Of a DNA stretch of 56,100 nucleotides, positions 19,105 to 29,100 are shown in pieces. The notes below the pieces were generated by a model. It had not been told where the DNA came from, made no database searches, and saw only the letters and a list, made by a program, of their open reading frames with translations. How positions within the stretch are numbered: the first letter of the stretch is position 1; every line of letters starts with the position of its first letter. Location: the NCBI GenBank assembly GCA_938028705.1, contig CALIZI010000058.1, positions 1 to 56,100 of the forward strand. Reading direction: 5' to 3'. The translations under genes and the position numbers were made by a program. Origin of the DNA: an uncultured Saprospiraceae bacterium. GTDB lineage: Bacteria; Bacteroidota; Bacteroidia; Chitinophagales; Saprospiraceae.

Positions 19105-20466
19105 ATGAAAGATAAACACATACATTTAATTGCTATTGGTGGAAGTGCGATGCACAACATTGCATTGGCATTGCACCACAAAGGATTCCATGTCACAGGT
19201 TCGGATGATGAAATATACGACCCTGCACGCGGACGACTGGCAAAATACGGCTTATTGCCAGCCACAGAAGGTTGGCATACGGAGCGCATTACATCTCAAT
19301 TGGATGCTATCATCGTAGGTATGCACGCCCGCGAAGACAATCCCGAATTGAAGAAAGCCCGCGAACTGGGCATTCAAATTTATTCCTATCCCGAATACGT
19401 TTATGAGCAATCCAAAGACAAAAAGCGCGTAGTCGTAGCCGGCAGTCATGGCAAGACGACCACGACGGCAATGATACTCCACGTCTTGCAAAAATTGGGT
19501 CAGGATACCGACTATCTCGTAGGCGCACAATTAGAAGGTTTTGAGACGATGGTGCGCTTGTCGGATGCGCCTGTCATTGTGTTGGAAGGTGACGAATACC
19601 TCGCTTCACCGCTTGACCGCCGTCCTAAAATTCATTTTTACAAACCACACGTCAGCATCATTACGGGCATTGCCTGGGATCACATCAATGTGTTTCCAAC
19701 CTTTGAAAATTATGTCGAGCAATTTGAAATCTATATTAAAGATATACAAAAAGACGGCGTATTATTTTGGTTTGAAAAGGACGAACAACTCCAAAAAATA
19801 GCAGATGTCAATCCCGATATTCGCACCCAAGCCTACGGTACACCCCAACACGAAATCATTGATAATCAAACTATTTTATATTTTAATCATAAAAAAATAC
19901 CTTTACAGATATTTGGTCAACACAATCTCCAAAATATGGAAGCAGCTCGCTTGGTGTGTAATGAATTGGGTATTGAGGATGAAACATTCTATGAAGCGAT
20001 AAGTGATTTTGGAGGTGCTGCCCGTCGTCTCCAATGCTTGAAAGAAACACCGCAGAACATTGCTTATCTGGATTTTGCTCATGCCCCTTCTAAGGTTGAA
20101 GCTACGATTCGTGCCTTGAAGGAGCAATATCCTGACCGCGAATTGGTGGGCTGTTTGGAATTGCATACTTTTAGTAGTTTGAATAAAAATTTCTTATCTC
20201 AATATCATGATACCATGAATGCTGCGGATATTGCTTGCGTTTTTTTTAGCGAACATACCTTGAAAATGAAACGCCTGCCCGAACTTTCCACACAGGAAAT
20301 TGTCGATTCATTTGGACATCCGAATATGAAAGTTTTTACCGAAAAAGACGACTTAACGAATTTTTTAGAGCATCTTAATTGGAAAAAACGCAATTTGCTG
20401 ATGATGAGTTCGGGGAAATTTGGTGGGGTGGATATTAAAAACCTTGTAGATAAATTGCTTGATTGA
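19105..20466 (+). CDS. mpl: UDP-N-acetylmuramate:tripeptide ligase Mpl (peptidoglycan recycling)
   Basis: The 453-residue Mur ligase joins recycled murein tripeptide to UDP-MurNAc in the cytosol. The N-terminal Rossmann part (HLIAIGGSAMHNIALAL, 7-23) matches Mpl. The ATP loop GSHGKTTTT is at 113-121, EGDEY follows in the central domain, and LDFAHAPSKV marks the C-terminal domain. Length is normal. The gene ends 5 nt from the end of the convergent lipoprotein gene. Just upstream (about 19068-19092) is a short iterated ACGAATCA stretch. MurC is the alternative, but the N-terminal motif and overall length favour Mpl. Confidence 0.9.
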   Translation: MKDKHIHLIAIGGSAMHNIALALHHKGFHVTGSDDEIYDPARGRLAKYGLLPATEGWHTERITSQLDAIIVGMHAREDNPELKKARELGIQIYSYPEYVYEQSKDKKRVVVAGSHGKTTTTAMILHVLQKLGQDTDYLVGAQLEGFETMVRLSDAPVIVLEGDEYLASPLDRRPKIHFYKPHVSIITGIAWDHINVFPTFENYVEQFEIYIKDIQKDGVLFWFEKDEQLQKIADVNPDIRTQAYGTPQHEIIDNQTILYFNHKKIPLQIFGQHNLQNMEAARLVCNELGIEDETFYEAISDFGGAARRLQCLKETPQNIAYLDFAHAPSKVEATIRALKEQYPDRELVGCLELHTFSSLNKNFLSQYHDTMNAADIACVFFSEHTLKMKRLPELSTQEIVDSFGHPNMKVFTEKDDLTNFLEHLNWKKRNLLMMSSGKFGGVDIKNLVDKLLD

Positions 20467-20471
20467 GCGGT

Positions 20472-20945
20472 TTATTTTTGCCCCAAAATACTAACCCTTG
20501 CAATAGAATCCAACTCTTCGCTCGTGTAATAATCAAGGCAAAATCTAAGGGTTTTCTTGCCTACCATACCGGAATCTTTCATGCGTTGTAATACATCTTC
20601 CGGACAAGGTAGTCCACATATTTGATTCGTCCATTCGGTGCTGTCTCTAAGGATTTCTTTTACGACCATTTCGGCAAGCGTATCAATTTTCCTGTAATTT
20701 TCAAGTCCAAGTCCGAAATCGTGTGTGTAGCTCCCGTCGTTTCCTAAATGGTAATCCACTCGCTTGTCATTTAAACTTTCAGAAAGACATTCTTTAAAAA
20801 AAACAATCTTAAATTCTTTTACGATTCCTTCCAAGTATTTAGTTTTTTCTCCGTCAGAGACTTCCTTATTGGTACTCACGTTTATTTTTTTTAAACCTGA
20901 ACACGATACAAGTAACAGTATCAAAAAGATAAAGATATTTTTCAT
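20472..20945 (-). CDS. Hypothetical lipoprotein
   Basis: I do not recognise this 157-residue protein. The first 15 residues form a lipoprotein signal with lipobox LLVSC (C15), so it should be anchored in a membrane facing the periplasm or the surface. The mature part is charged, with two clusters of Cys (KECLSES, ICGLPCPEDV) and a C-terminal FCLDYYTSEELDSI segment. Its end lies 5 nt from the end of mpl on the opposite strand, so the two transcripts must overlap or share a terminator. None is evident. Confidence 0.7.
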   Translation of the reverse strand: MKNIFIFLILLLVSCSGLKKINVSTNKEVSDGEKTKYLEGIVKEFKIVFFKECLSESLNDKRVDYHLGNDGSYTHDFGLGLENYRKIDTLAEMVVKEILRDSTEWTNQICGLPCPEDVLQRMKDSGMVGKKTLRFCLDYYTSEELDSIARVSILGQK

Positions 20946-21129
20946 ATTATAAAGATATTTTAAAAATGTTTAGGTGGTCTTTGATTAAAAAATTAAGCCA
21001 ATTTTTATAAAGTTGATTTTTTAAAATATATTAGTGCCATCCAAGCAAATCTCCAATAAAGTTATTAACTTTGTCGTTAAATAATGAATTGCATCCTATA
21101 AAGTATAAATCCCTTTATTGAACTTAACG

Positions 21130-21153
21130 TGTATAATACACATTATACTTTTG
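21130..21153 (+). promoter_or_regulatory. Candidate -7 box and 13-nt palindrome upstream of the glycosyltransferase
   Basis: In the 307-nt gene-free gap 20946-21252 there is a palindrome GTGTATAATACAC (21130-21142). It is followed closely by TACTTTTG (21146-21153), which fits the Bacteroidota -7 consensus TAnnTTTG. No good -33 TTTG is at the usual spacing. The palindrome could be an operator. The rest of the gap shows no gene. Confidence 0.35.
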
Positions 21154-21252
21154 ATTTTTAAAAATTATTTCATGGCAGCTTGGCAGGTACGAGGAAAGCA
21201 TGAAACAATTGAACCATAAAACAGTATAATAACATCCATCGAACGATAAAAC

Positions 21253-22020
21253 ATGTCAGATAGTCTCGTCATAATACCTACGTACAACGAAAAAGAGAAC
21301 GTCGAAAATATCATTCGGGCGGTATTTTCGTTGGACAAAAGCTTCCATGTCCTCATTGTAGATGATGGCTCGCCTGATGGCACAGCCCAAATCGTCAGGG
21401 AACTTCAAGCCCAATTCTCCCGCCGTCTTTTCTTAGAAGAACGCACCGGAAAACTGGGTTTGGGTACAGCCTACATACATGGTTTTAAGTGGGCATTGGA
21501 GCGCAATTACGAGTATATTTTTGAGATGGATGCCGATTTTTCGCACAATCCCAAAGACCTGCTCAGGCTATATGCGGCTGCCGGAGAATCGGGCGTGGGC
21601 ATGTCCGTAGGCTCGCGCTATGTGCGTGGCGGCAAGGTCGAAAATTGGCCCTTCGACCGCATTTTTATTTCCTACGGGGCTTCCTTATATGTACGCATGA
21701 TTACGTGGATGCCTGTAAAAGACCCGACGGCGGGCTTTGTTTGCTACCGCAGAGAGGTCTTGGAACGACTGGATTTTGACAAGATTCGCTTTATTGGTTA
21801 TGCTTTTCAGATAGAAATGAAATTCGCTACCCGCTCATTGGGATATAAGATTCAGGAAGTGCCAATTACATTTACAGATAGAGTGGAGGGTATCTCCAAA
21901 ATGTCAAAAGGTATTGTCAAAGAAGCCGTTTATGGGGTGATTAAAATGAAATGGCGGAGTTTTTCGGGCAATTATGAGCGAGAAAACAGAGAAGGACAAA
22001 TACTCAACGAAAAAGTATAA
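21253..22020 (+). CDS. Polyprenol-phosphate mannosyltransferase-like GT2 glycosyltransferase
   Basis: The 255-residue GT-A enzyme resembles dolichol-phosphate mannose synthases, which move a sugar from a nucleotide donor to a polyprenyl phosphate at the inner membrane face. IIPTYNEKENV is at 7-17, VDDGSPDGT at 36-44, and the metal-binding DAD at 93-95 in EMDADFSHNP. GSRYVRGG and DPTAGFVCYRREVL follow. There is no C-terminal membrane domain, as in the soluble DPM1-like group. The sugar may not be mannose. Confidence 0.88.
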   Translation: MSDSLVIIPTYNEKENVENIIRAVFSLDKSFHVLIVDDGSPDGTAQIVRELQAQFSRRLFLEERTGKLGLGTAYIHGFKWALERNYEYIFEMDADFSHNPKDLLRLYAAAGESGVGMSVGSRYVRGGKVENWPFDRIFISYGASLYVRMITWMPVKDPTAGFVCYRREVLERLDFDKIRFIGYAFQIEMKFATRSLGYKIQEVPITFTDRVEGISKMSKGIVKEAVYGVIKMKWRSFSGNYERENREGQILNEKV

Positions 22021-22039
22021 TTTTTTTATTTTAAAAGAC

Positions 22040-22500
22040 AATTAGTTCATGGTTATTAGTTCATGGTTCATGGTTTTACCTAATTAATTTAAATATTTCA
22101 AATTTGTAATCTACTGATTACTATAAATATATAAAAGTGAGTGCATAAGCAAATAATATGACATTAATTTAATTTATAATAATTTATAAATATTTTTTAA
22201 TAAAGAAAATGCTACTCGCTACTCGTTACTCACTACTCGCCAACTCGCTACTCGCTACTTTCCAATCATTTTTTCATTATTCTATATTACAATTTCAACA
22301 AAAAATAGTAATATTGCGTACCGGATTTGGAAGATGGTTAATCGGTTGATTAATTAATTAGTAAATTAGTGAATCGGTAAATTAGTGAATTAGGTGATTA
22401 GTGATATTTAAAGTAAAAATAAGAAGTTGATTATCAATTGTTTAGAATCCAATTTCTTATATTAGCCTAATTTATTGATTAGCCAATCGACCAATCAACT
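22040..22500. repeat. Intergenic region with three unrelated phrase arrays
   Basis: This gap between the glycosyltransferase and a membrane-anchored protein holds three arrays. The first is TTAGTTCATGG words at 22044-22075 (same phrase as 45762-45862). The second is GCTACTCGCTACTCG words at 22210-22262 (same phrase family as 36404-36443 and 43712-43754). The third is an inverted array of TTAGTGAATCGGTAAA words at about 22337-22405 with a reverse-complement arm near 22461-22500. The first two have only one arm. No gene is supported here. Confidence 0.7.
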
Positions 22501-22516
22501 AAAACTAATTACATTT

Positions 22517-23110
22517 ATGAGAAGTATAATTAACATTATTCTTTTGGCATTGATTCTTGGGCTTGGTTATCTTTTGGTGAATAGCATTTATGAACCGATT
22601 AATTTCAAAGCCATCAAAGACGCACGTGCCGATGCAGTCAAAAAGAAATTGGAAACGGTCCGTCAGGCACAGCAATGTTTTATGGATATTACGGGCGTAT
22701 ATGCTCATAATTTTGATACCTTGAGAGAGGTATTGAGTACAGATTCATTTAAGATTGTCAGAGTATTTGGTGATCCTGACGACCCGACAGGGCAAAGTGT
22801 AAAGTACGAAACCTCTTATGCCAATGCACTGGATTCTATCCAAAAATTGGGCATCAATCTGGATGATATTTCCCAAATACCTTATGGTGAAGGAAAGGAA
22901 TTTGATGTAGAAGCGAGGAAAATTGTTTACCAAAGTATCACAGTTCCCGTAGTGCGTGTGCGTACAGCTTACAAAGATTTTATGGGAGAATACGCCCATC
23001 CGCGTTATAAAAGCTATGATAAATTCTATAATCCTGATGACCCGACAGAAGATAGATATTATCTCTCTATCGGCGATTTGAACAGACCATCATTAGGAGG
23101 AAATTGGTAA
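22517..23110 (+). CDS. Hypothetical membrane-anchored protein upstream of DUF3822/rsmD
   Basis: The 197-residue protein has one N-terminal transmembrane helix (about 4-22, INIILLALILGLGYLLVNSI). A helical linker (KAIKDARADAVKKKLETVRQAQQCF) and a soluble periplasmic domain containing GDPDDPTGQS and a Tyr-rich end (YKSYDKFYNPDDPTEDRYYL) follow. The layout recalls a bitopic pilin-like or periplasmic adaptor protein, but I recognise no named family. I use the ATG at 22517; a TTG at 22475 would add residues encoded by a phrase repeat. Its last bases overlap the TTG start proposed for DUF3822 by 7 nt. Confidence 0.72.
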   Translation: MRSIINIILLALILGLGYLLVNSIYEPINFKAIKDARADAVKKKLETVRQAQQCFMDITGVYAHNFDTLREVLSTDSFKIVRVFGDPDDPTGQSVKYETSYANALDSIQKLGINLDDISQIPYGEGKEFDVEARKIVYQSITVPVVRVRTAYKDFMGEYAHPRYKSYDKFYNPDDPTEDRYYLSIGDLNRPSLGGNW

Positions 23111-23934
23111 AAAAATATAACATCGTTGGGCAAGATTTCAGTATTAATTTGTCTGATGGATATGACCTGTCCATACTCGTAGGTATGGACAGGTTTTTTT
23201 ATACCATCAGGCTTGATAATCAAGTCCTTGTACTACGTACACATCACTTTCCGACACACAATTATCTGCAACTTCGGACGGCTTTTGAGCATGTTTTTCA
23301 ATCGGATAAATTACTCCAACTCAAGTATCGAAATACACAGATAGGTTTACTGACTTCTATAGCAACTTTGATACCTTCGGACTTGTACGATGCCAATCAA
23401 AGACGTTTTTATTTGGAACAAAATGCTATACTCAACAAGGAGCATCTTGTACTGAATGATGCTTTGGAAAGTGTGGGAGCGCAGCATGTATATGCCTTTC
23501 ACAGCGAAATATTTGAATGTCTGCAAACACAATTTCCACAAGCTGTTTTTTATAATGTCTCCTCCGGTTTGATAGCAACACATCACCGATACGGCAAACC
23601 CGAAACGGTGTATGCCAACCTCATTGGTGAGTATCTTCAAATTGTAGTATTCAATCGTAAAAAGTTATTATTTTCCAATACATTTACGCATCGTTCAGCC
23701 GCAGATGTTTTATATTTCATCATGTTGGTCATCAATCAATTGGACTTAGATGCGGAGAAAAATAAACTTATTCTTTCCGGTGAAATTACAACCGAATCAC
23801 CAACATACGCTACTTTACAGCAATATATCAAACATATCGAATTTGTCGATATACCAAATTTGTACACCTACAAAAATATAAATGCTCCAGACTATCATCG
23901 TTTTTTTGGTCTGATGAGTGTTGTAGTGTTGTAG
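23104..23934 (+). CDS. DUF3822 family protein
   Basis: This 276-residue protein belongs to DUF3822, which in Bacteroidota regularly precedes rsmD. An actin-like (ASKHA) fold has been suggested for such proteins; that is from memory. I place the start at TTG 23104 because the first beta-hairpin (YDLSILVGMDRFFYTIRLDNQVLVL, residues 20-44) begins before the first ATG at 23185. The reading frame overlaps the preceding gene by 7 nt. A strong terminator-like hairpin lies inside codons about 21-33. The last residues (SVVVL) and the TAG stop are encoded by the GTTGTAGTG phrase repeat that fills the gap to rsmD, so the native C-terminus may have been altered by the repeat. Confidence 0.8.
   Translation: MVKKYNIVGQDFSINLSDGYDLSILVGMDRFFYTIRLDNQVLVLRTHHFPTHNYLQLRTAFEHVFQSDKLLQLKYRNTQIGLLTSIATLIPSDLYDANQRRFYLEQNAILNKEHLVLNDALESVGAQHVYAFHSEIFECLQTQFPQAVFYNVSSGLIATHHRYGKPETVYANLIGEYLQIVVFNRKKLLFSNTFTHRSAADVLYFIMLVINQLDLDAEKNKLILSGEITTESPTYATLQQYIKHIEFVDIPNLYTYKNINAPDYHRFFGLMSVVVL
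23166..23200 (+). terminator. Intrinsic terminator-like hairpin inside the DUF3822 coding region
   Basis: An 11-bp perfect stem, CCTGTCCATAC (23166-23176) and GTATGGACAGG (23183-23193), has a 6-nt loop and is followed by seven T (23194-23200). It lies 56 nt past the stop of the upstream gene but within the DUF3822 reading frame. It may terminate the upstream transcript partially, so that DUF3822 is expressed only by read-through or while ribosomes cover the stem. Confidence 0.7.
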
Positions 23935-24075
23935 TTCTTAGTGTTGTGGTTCTTAGTGTTGTCGTGTTGTAGTTCTACGAATAATAACTACAACAACACA
24001 ACAACACTACAACACAACAACACTACAACACTACAACACCACAACACCACAACACTAAGAACCACAACACAATAC
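23919..24075. repeat. GTTGTAGTGTTGTGG phrase inverted repeat between DUF3822 and rsmD
   Basis: Left arm 23919-23973 (GTGTTGTAGTTCTTAGTGTT...) and right arm 23985-24075 (many ACTACAACACCACAAC words) form a long imperfect hairpin around ACGAATAATAA. It contains the stop codon of DUF3822 and ends only a few bases before the rsmD ATG at 24078. Confidence 0.85.
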
Positions 24076-24077
24076 CC

Positions 24078-24623
24078 ATGCGAATCATAGGTGGAAAATA
24101 TAAAGGCAGGCGATTTAATCCTCCGGCAAAAAACCGGCGGACACGTCCGACGACAGACTATGCGAAAGAGGGGCTGTTCAATATCTTGATTAACCGGATT
24201 GATTTTGCTGAAACGAAGGTATTGGACTTGTTTTGCGGAACGGGCAACATCGCTTATGAGTGTGTATCGCGCGGTAGTACCGATGTGACTTGTGTGGATA
24301 AATTTTATGGCTGTATTAAATTCATAGAGACCACTAAACAAGCCTTAGATATTGATAATGAGTTGATTGCAATTAAGCGCGATGTATTTAAATTCATTAA
24401 AGAATGTGATACAAAGTATGATTTTATTTTTGCAGACCCGCCTTATGCTCTCCCTGAAATGAATAAAATACCTGACCTTATTTTTGAATATCAATTGCTT
24501 TGTGAAAATGGCTTATTCGTTGTGGAACATGGCACACAACACAGTTTTGAAACACATCCGAATTTTGATATGACTCGCCGATATGGAGATTCAATATTTT
24601 CTTTTTTTGTGAAAAATGGATAA
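24078..24623 (+). CDS. rsmD: 16S rRNA (guanine(966)-N2)-methyltransferase
   Basis: The 181-residue protein methylates G966 of 16S rRNA. The conserved opening MRIIGGKYKGRRF, RPTTDYAKEGLFNIL (23-37), SAM motif VLDLFCGTGNIAYE (48-61) and catalytic DPPY (120-123) are all present. The length is usual. DUF3822 directly upstream is the normal Bacteroidota neighbour. coaD, which often follows, is absent here, and a long gene-free region comes next. Confidence 0.95.
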   Translation: MRIIGGKYKGRRFNPPAKNRRTRPTTDYAKEGLFNILINRIDFAETKVLDLFCGTGNIAYECVSRGSTDVTCVDKFYGCIKFIETTKQALDIDNELIAIKRDVFKFIKECDTKYDFIFADPPYALPEMNKIPDLIFEYQLLCENGLFVVEHGTQHSFETHPNFDMTRRYGDSIFSFFVKNG

Positions 24624-26191
24624 TTTAATCAAGAAAATATCACTAGGGTAATATGTCACAATTTTCATTATAATAGCTTGCGTTAAATATTTGTTAAAAA
24701 AAAATATGTGAATTGCTATCAGAACAATGACCTTTTATAAGATTCAAGTGATATAATAAAGGAAATAACATTTTAATTATTTCTCAAAAATATATAAAAT
24801 GATTTGTGCTTATGGTGTGTGTTGTGGGTACAATATATTAGCTTTGCAGTAAAAATTATAATTATCTTTTTTCTTGTATGATTCATAGCTGTATCGAATT
24901 GAATGCTGGAATTTATTTTGACACGGCTGAGAATTGACCAAAACAATATTCACTAAAGTTACATAAAGATATTCAGAAATACCACATTGATTTGAAGGCT
25001 GTAAATAATGTCTTGAGTATAATTATTAGAAAAAAATTAAAGTTTTTTCATGAAAATTATTCTTTATAAAATCACTAGTTATTCAACTATTAAATTTACT
25101 TTGTAGGTGTTACTTTTTCATATTTTTCGTCTAATGTAAACAGAATATATTTTTTATTAAATTCTTTACCCAAAAATATACCTTTTGCCTACCAATTATT
25201 TGACTCCCAACAAAAGTTTTGTTGGCGGCTTTGATACTAGTTAGTAGTTCTTTATTGTCATTGAATGATTTAATTTTGAGATTAAGACTCATAACTCTTT
25301 CATTGTCAATAGTATAGTTATGTCATTTTCGAGTAAATGATTTTGATATTCTATATTATCAGGCTTGTAAACTTAATGATTGAGCGTATGAGTTGGTGTT
25401 ATTCTGATAAGTTTGTTTTGAGAATTTTGCCTTTTTAATAGGTAGTTACTTCGAAAATCAGTGAAAAGAAAAATGTGTAAGATGTTCTGATTTGTGTTGT
25501 GATGTTCACATTTTTTGCAGCGTGTTCAAGAGCATTAAACGAATAATATGCACAAAGATGCTATTTTAGCTTATTGATTTATAATATAAAAAACACTTAT
25601 GTTTAAGAATTAATGTGACGTAAAAAATATCTTACATCTAAAAGAGAGAAAGTTTATACATTTGCAATAAAGTTCATGTTTAAAAAATGTTTTTTGTAAA
25701 TGCACAAAAAAACATTACAAAATATAACTATATTTGCTAACAACTATTCCGATACTACACTTTATCAACCTACCCCGATGTATTTTCTTTAACGAAACAT
25801 TTATTGTACATACTATATATTGAGTTGTCATTTTAATGATAATATTCACACAACTTCTACTAAAATTTGCAATGAGTCACAAAAAACAGATGAAAGATTT
25901 TTCATCTCAAAAGTTTTTTTTATTCTCATACAATAAATAAATTTATCAAAAAATTGAGGATAGCTTGCAACGAAATTGTAATAAATTCAGACTTCAAACA
26001 ATGAAAAAGTATTTTTGACAAAAAATATATGTCACAATTTGAAAATAATATTCAAATTGATACCATCAAGTATTATTCTCCCCCCCACAAGATTATCCGC
26101 ATATCTTTGTAAGCATTAAACATCCATCAATTATAGTTCTATCAGACATATTTACCTAAGTACTGAAATTTTTAAACAACTAAATTTAATC
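24624..26191. other. 1.57-kb gene-free, AT-rich region upstream of the adhesin
   Basis: No open frame with coding character is present on either strand. The region is dense in A/T runs. Possible -7 boxes are TAGCTTTG (24839-24846), TACATTTG (25657-25664) and TATCTTTG (26102-26109). A hairpin CCAACAAAAGTTTTGTTGG is near 25208-25226 and a C-run at 26080-26086. Unlike most gaps in this window it has no phrase arrays. It may be a regulatory leader for the adhesin or a decayed gene region. Confidence 0.5.
26102..26109 (+). promoter_or_regulatory. Candidate -7 box for the SdrD-B adhesin
   Basis: TATCTTTG fits TAnnTTTG and lies 83 nt before the start codon. The identical octamer is found before tRNA-Ser (50300-50307) and before hemA (42381-42388). 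No matching -33 TTTG is visible at the usual spacing. Confidence 0.4.
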
Positions 26192-29100
26192 ATGAGAAAT
26201 CTAACCTTTACACATTTCTTTAAGGGTGACAACAAATCACTCAACTCATGGCATCACAAACTCTTGGGAGTTTTGATGGTGCTGTGTATAGGTATTGGTT
26301 TTACGACCGATGCCGGTGCACAAATCACATTAACCGCTGCTATCAGTGACGTAACCTGTGAGGCTGCCCCTTGCCCGCCGGACTCTGACGGTAACATTGA
26401 CCTAATGATCGCAGGTGGTACCGCACCTTATGACATCCAATGGTCAGCCAATGGAGTTCCGATTCCGACTTGTGAGGATCCTGCCTTCGACGCACTTGAA
26501 GGTACAGGTGAAAATCCTGTTACGCCGGATGGTGAAAACAACAGCGTAGTAGAAGATGCCATTGATGCTGAAAATTATATCATTCAGGGTTCTGCAATGA
26601 CGGTCAGCGAGGCTATATTTACCGACGGAACAATTGACGAAGAAATCATCGACCAAAGCCAAGCAACAGGCATTGTTGCTTTGCGTACGGGGATTGACCA
26701 CGACCAGACTATCGGTGGACCGAACGCTGCAAATATGACTCGTTCATTCTTCTTCGACCCGCCTGTGTCCAACCTTCAAATGTTTTTCAATGACTTGGAT
26801 AATAATGACGTAGTTATTGTTAATCCTAAGTTGAATGGTGCGGTACAATCACTTACACCTGCTGAGTACTCGATTGTTGACCCTTCCCAAGTGGCTTTGT
26901 CACAAGTTGATGCACGAGGTAATACCTCTCCCAATATGTTCACATCTTTGGTTGACCAAGCACTCGGACCAGAAACAACAGGTGGTATTAACTTTACCTT
27001 TGCAGGACCAATTGATGAAGTTGAAATCATTTTTTACGATGATGTTGCCGGACCCGGTGTTCCAGGCTCAGAAGGTGGTTCTTACTCTGTCAACTTCCCC
27101 GGACAATGCCGTGAAGATTTGGCTTGTATCTCAGCAGGTACTTATACGGTTGTTGTAACAGATGCTGTCGGTGTTACCGCTACCGAAACTTTCGTCCTTG
27201 TACCGCCGGTATGTGCTGTCAATACAGTGAATATCCCTTGTGGTGCTGATAACGGCACAGTTACGGTTACACCTTCTTTTGGTACAGGACCTTACACTTA
27301 TGGTTGGGAAGATGAAGATGGTAATGCACTCCCACTACCGGATCCATGTACACCAAGAGACTATGCCAACCTTGCGCCACTTGCCGGAACAGGTAACGAC
27401 CCTGTACCCAATCCTGCACCCAATACAGATACAGATAATACCGTAGAGACAACTATCAACAGTCAGCCTTTTGTGATACAAGGTGCAAGAATGACCATTG
27501 AGTCTTTAGACCTCAACGGCGGTGCTTCTGTTGATGAGGAAATCATTAACGATAGTCAGTTGAACGGTACTTTTGCTATACGTACAGGTGTCGATCACAA
27601 CCAGATTACAGGTGGTGTCGGTGCTGCAAATATGATTCGTACCATTACATTCGATAAGCCTGTTTGTGATTTAAGGATGTTTTTCAATGATATTGATAAT
27701 AATGACGTAGCTATTATCAATCCTAAATTGAATGGTGCCATTATTCCACTGACTCCTGCTGATTATGTACTTACAGGTACAAATGTTGTGGCGGTCGGTG
27801 GTAATCAATTTGAATCTATCAATGATACAGGTTTAAATAATACAGTTGATGGTGGTATTGACTTCACCTTTACTTCTAATTCTTGTATCGATGAGATTGA
27901 AATTATCTTTTACGATGACGTTGCCGGACCCGGTGTTACAGGCTCAGAAGGTGGTTCTTACTCCATCAGCTTCCCGGCTACTTGTGATTATCCAGACACA
28001 CAAATACTCGAACCGGGTTGTTATGATGTAACCATTTATGATGCAAACGGTAATAACCAGATAGAAACTTACTGTGTTGAAGAAGGTCCCTGTGGTGCTA
28101 TCGGTAACTATGTATGGGTAGATGAAAATGCAGACGGTATTCAAGATGCAGGTGAGCCGGGTATTGCAGGTGTTACGGTTACAGCTACCAATCCTGCAGA
28201 TGGTACAGTATTGACGACAACCACAGATGCTAATGGAGGATATATCTTCACAGATTTGGCTCCGGGCAAATACGATGTTGTTGTAAATGAAGTCACCCTA
28301 CCTTCAGGAATGGTCCAGACGACTAATCCTGTTAATCCGGGAGCAGACTTTGGTAACCAGACCAATAATTATTCTATTACCATTGGTCCCGGTGAAGAAA
28401 ATATGACCGGTGATTTCGGTTATATCTGGGAAGATCCAGATGGCAATACAGGCACAGCCGCTATTGGTGACCGTGTATGGTTAGATGCAAATAGTGACGG
28501 TGTTCAAGATCCGGGCGAAGCCGGTATTGGAGGCGTTACAGTAACTGTATTTTACGACCCGGATGGTGACGGTATCAAAGACCAGCCATTCACAGATGCT
28601 ATTGACCAGAATGGAGCAACAGGCACAGGTAGTACAACCACCGAGCCTGACGGAAGCTACATCTTCTACAACCTGCCCGCAGGTGCTTACTCTATCGTAG
28701 TAGATGGTAATTCTGCACCACTTTCAGGTCTTACACAAACAGGTGACCCTGACGATTACGGTGCGCCGGCTACCAATCCTGATAACATGGGAGAATCTGT
28801 ATTGCTTGCTCCCGGCGATGTATTCTTGTTAGAAGATTTTGGATACAATGATCCGGCTGGCAATGATATAGGTGACACCATTTACTTTGATGCAAATGCA
28901 GATGAGACACAAGATCCGGGAGAACCCGGCATCGAAGGTGTTACAGTCGCTTTATTAGATGGTAATGGTGATGTAATCGCTACTACAACTACTGACGAAA
29001 ACGGTGAATACTTATTCCCAGGTTTACCTGATGAGCCATACACCGTAGTCGTTACAGATACAGACAATGTACTTAGCGGATTGGTAAATACTGAAGATAA

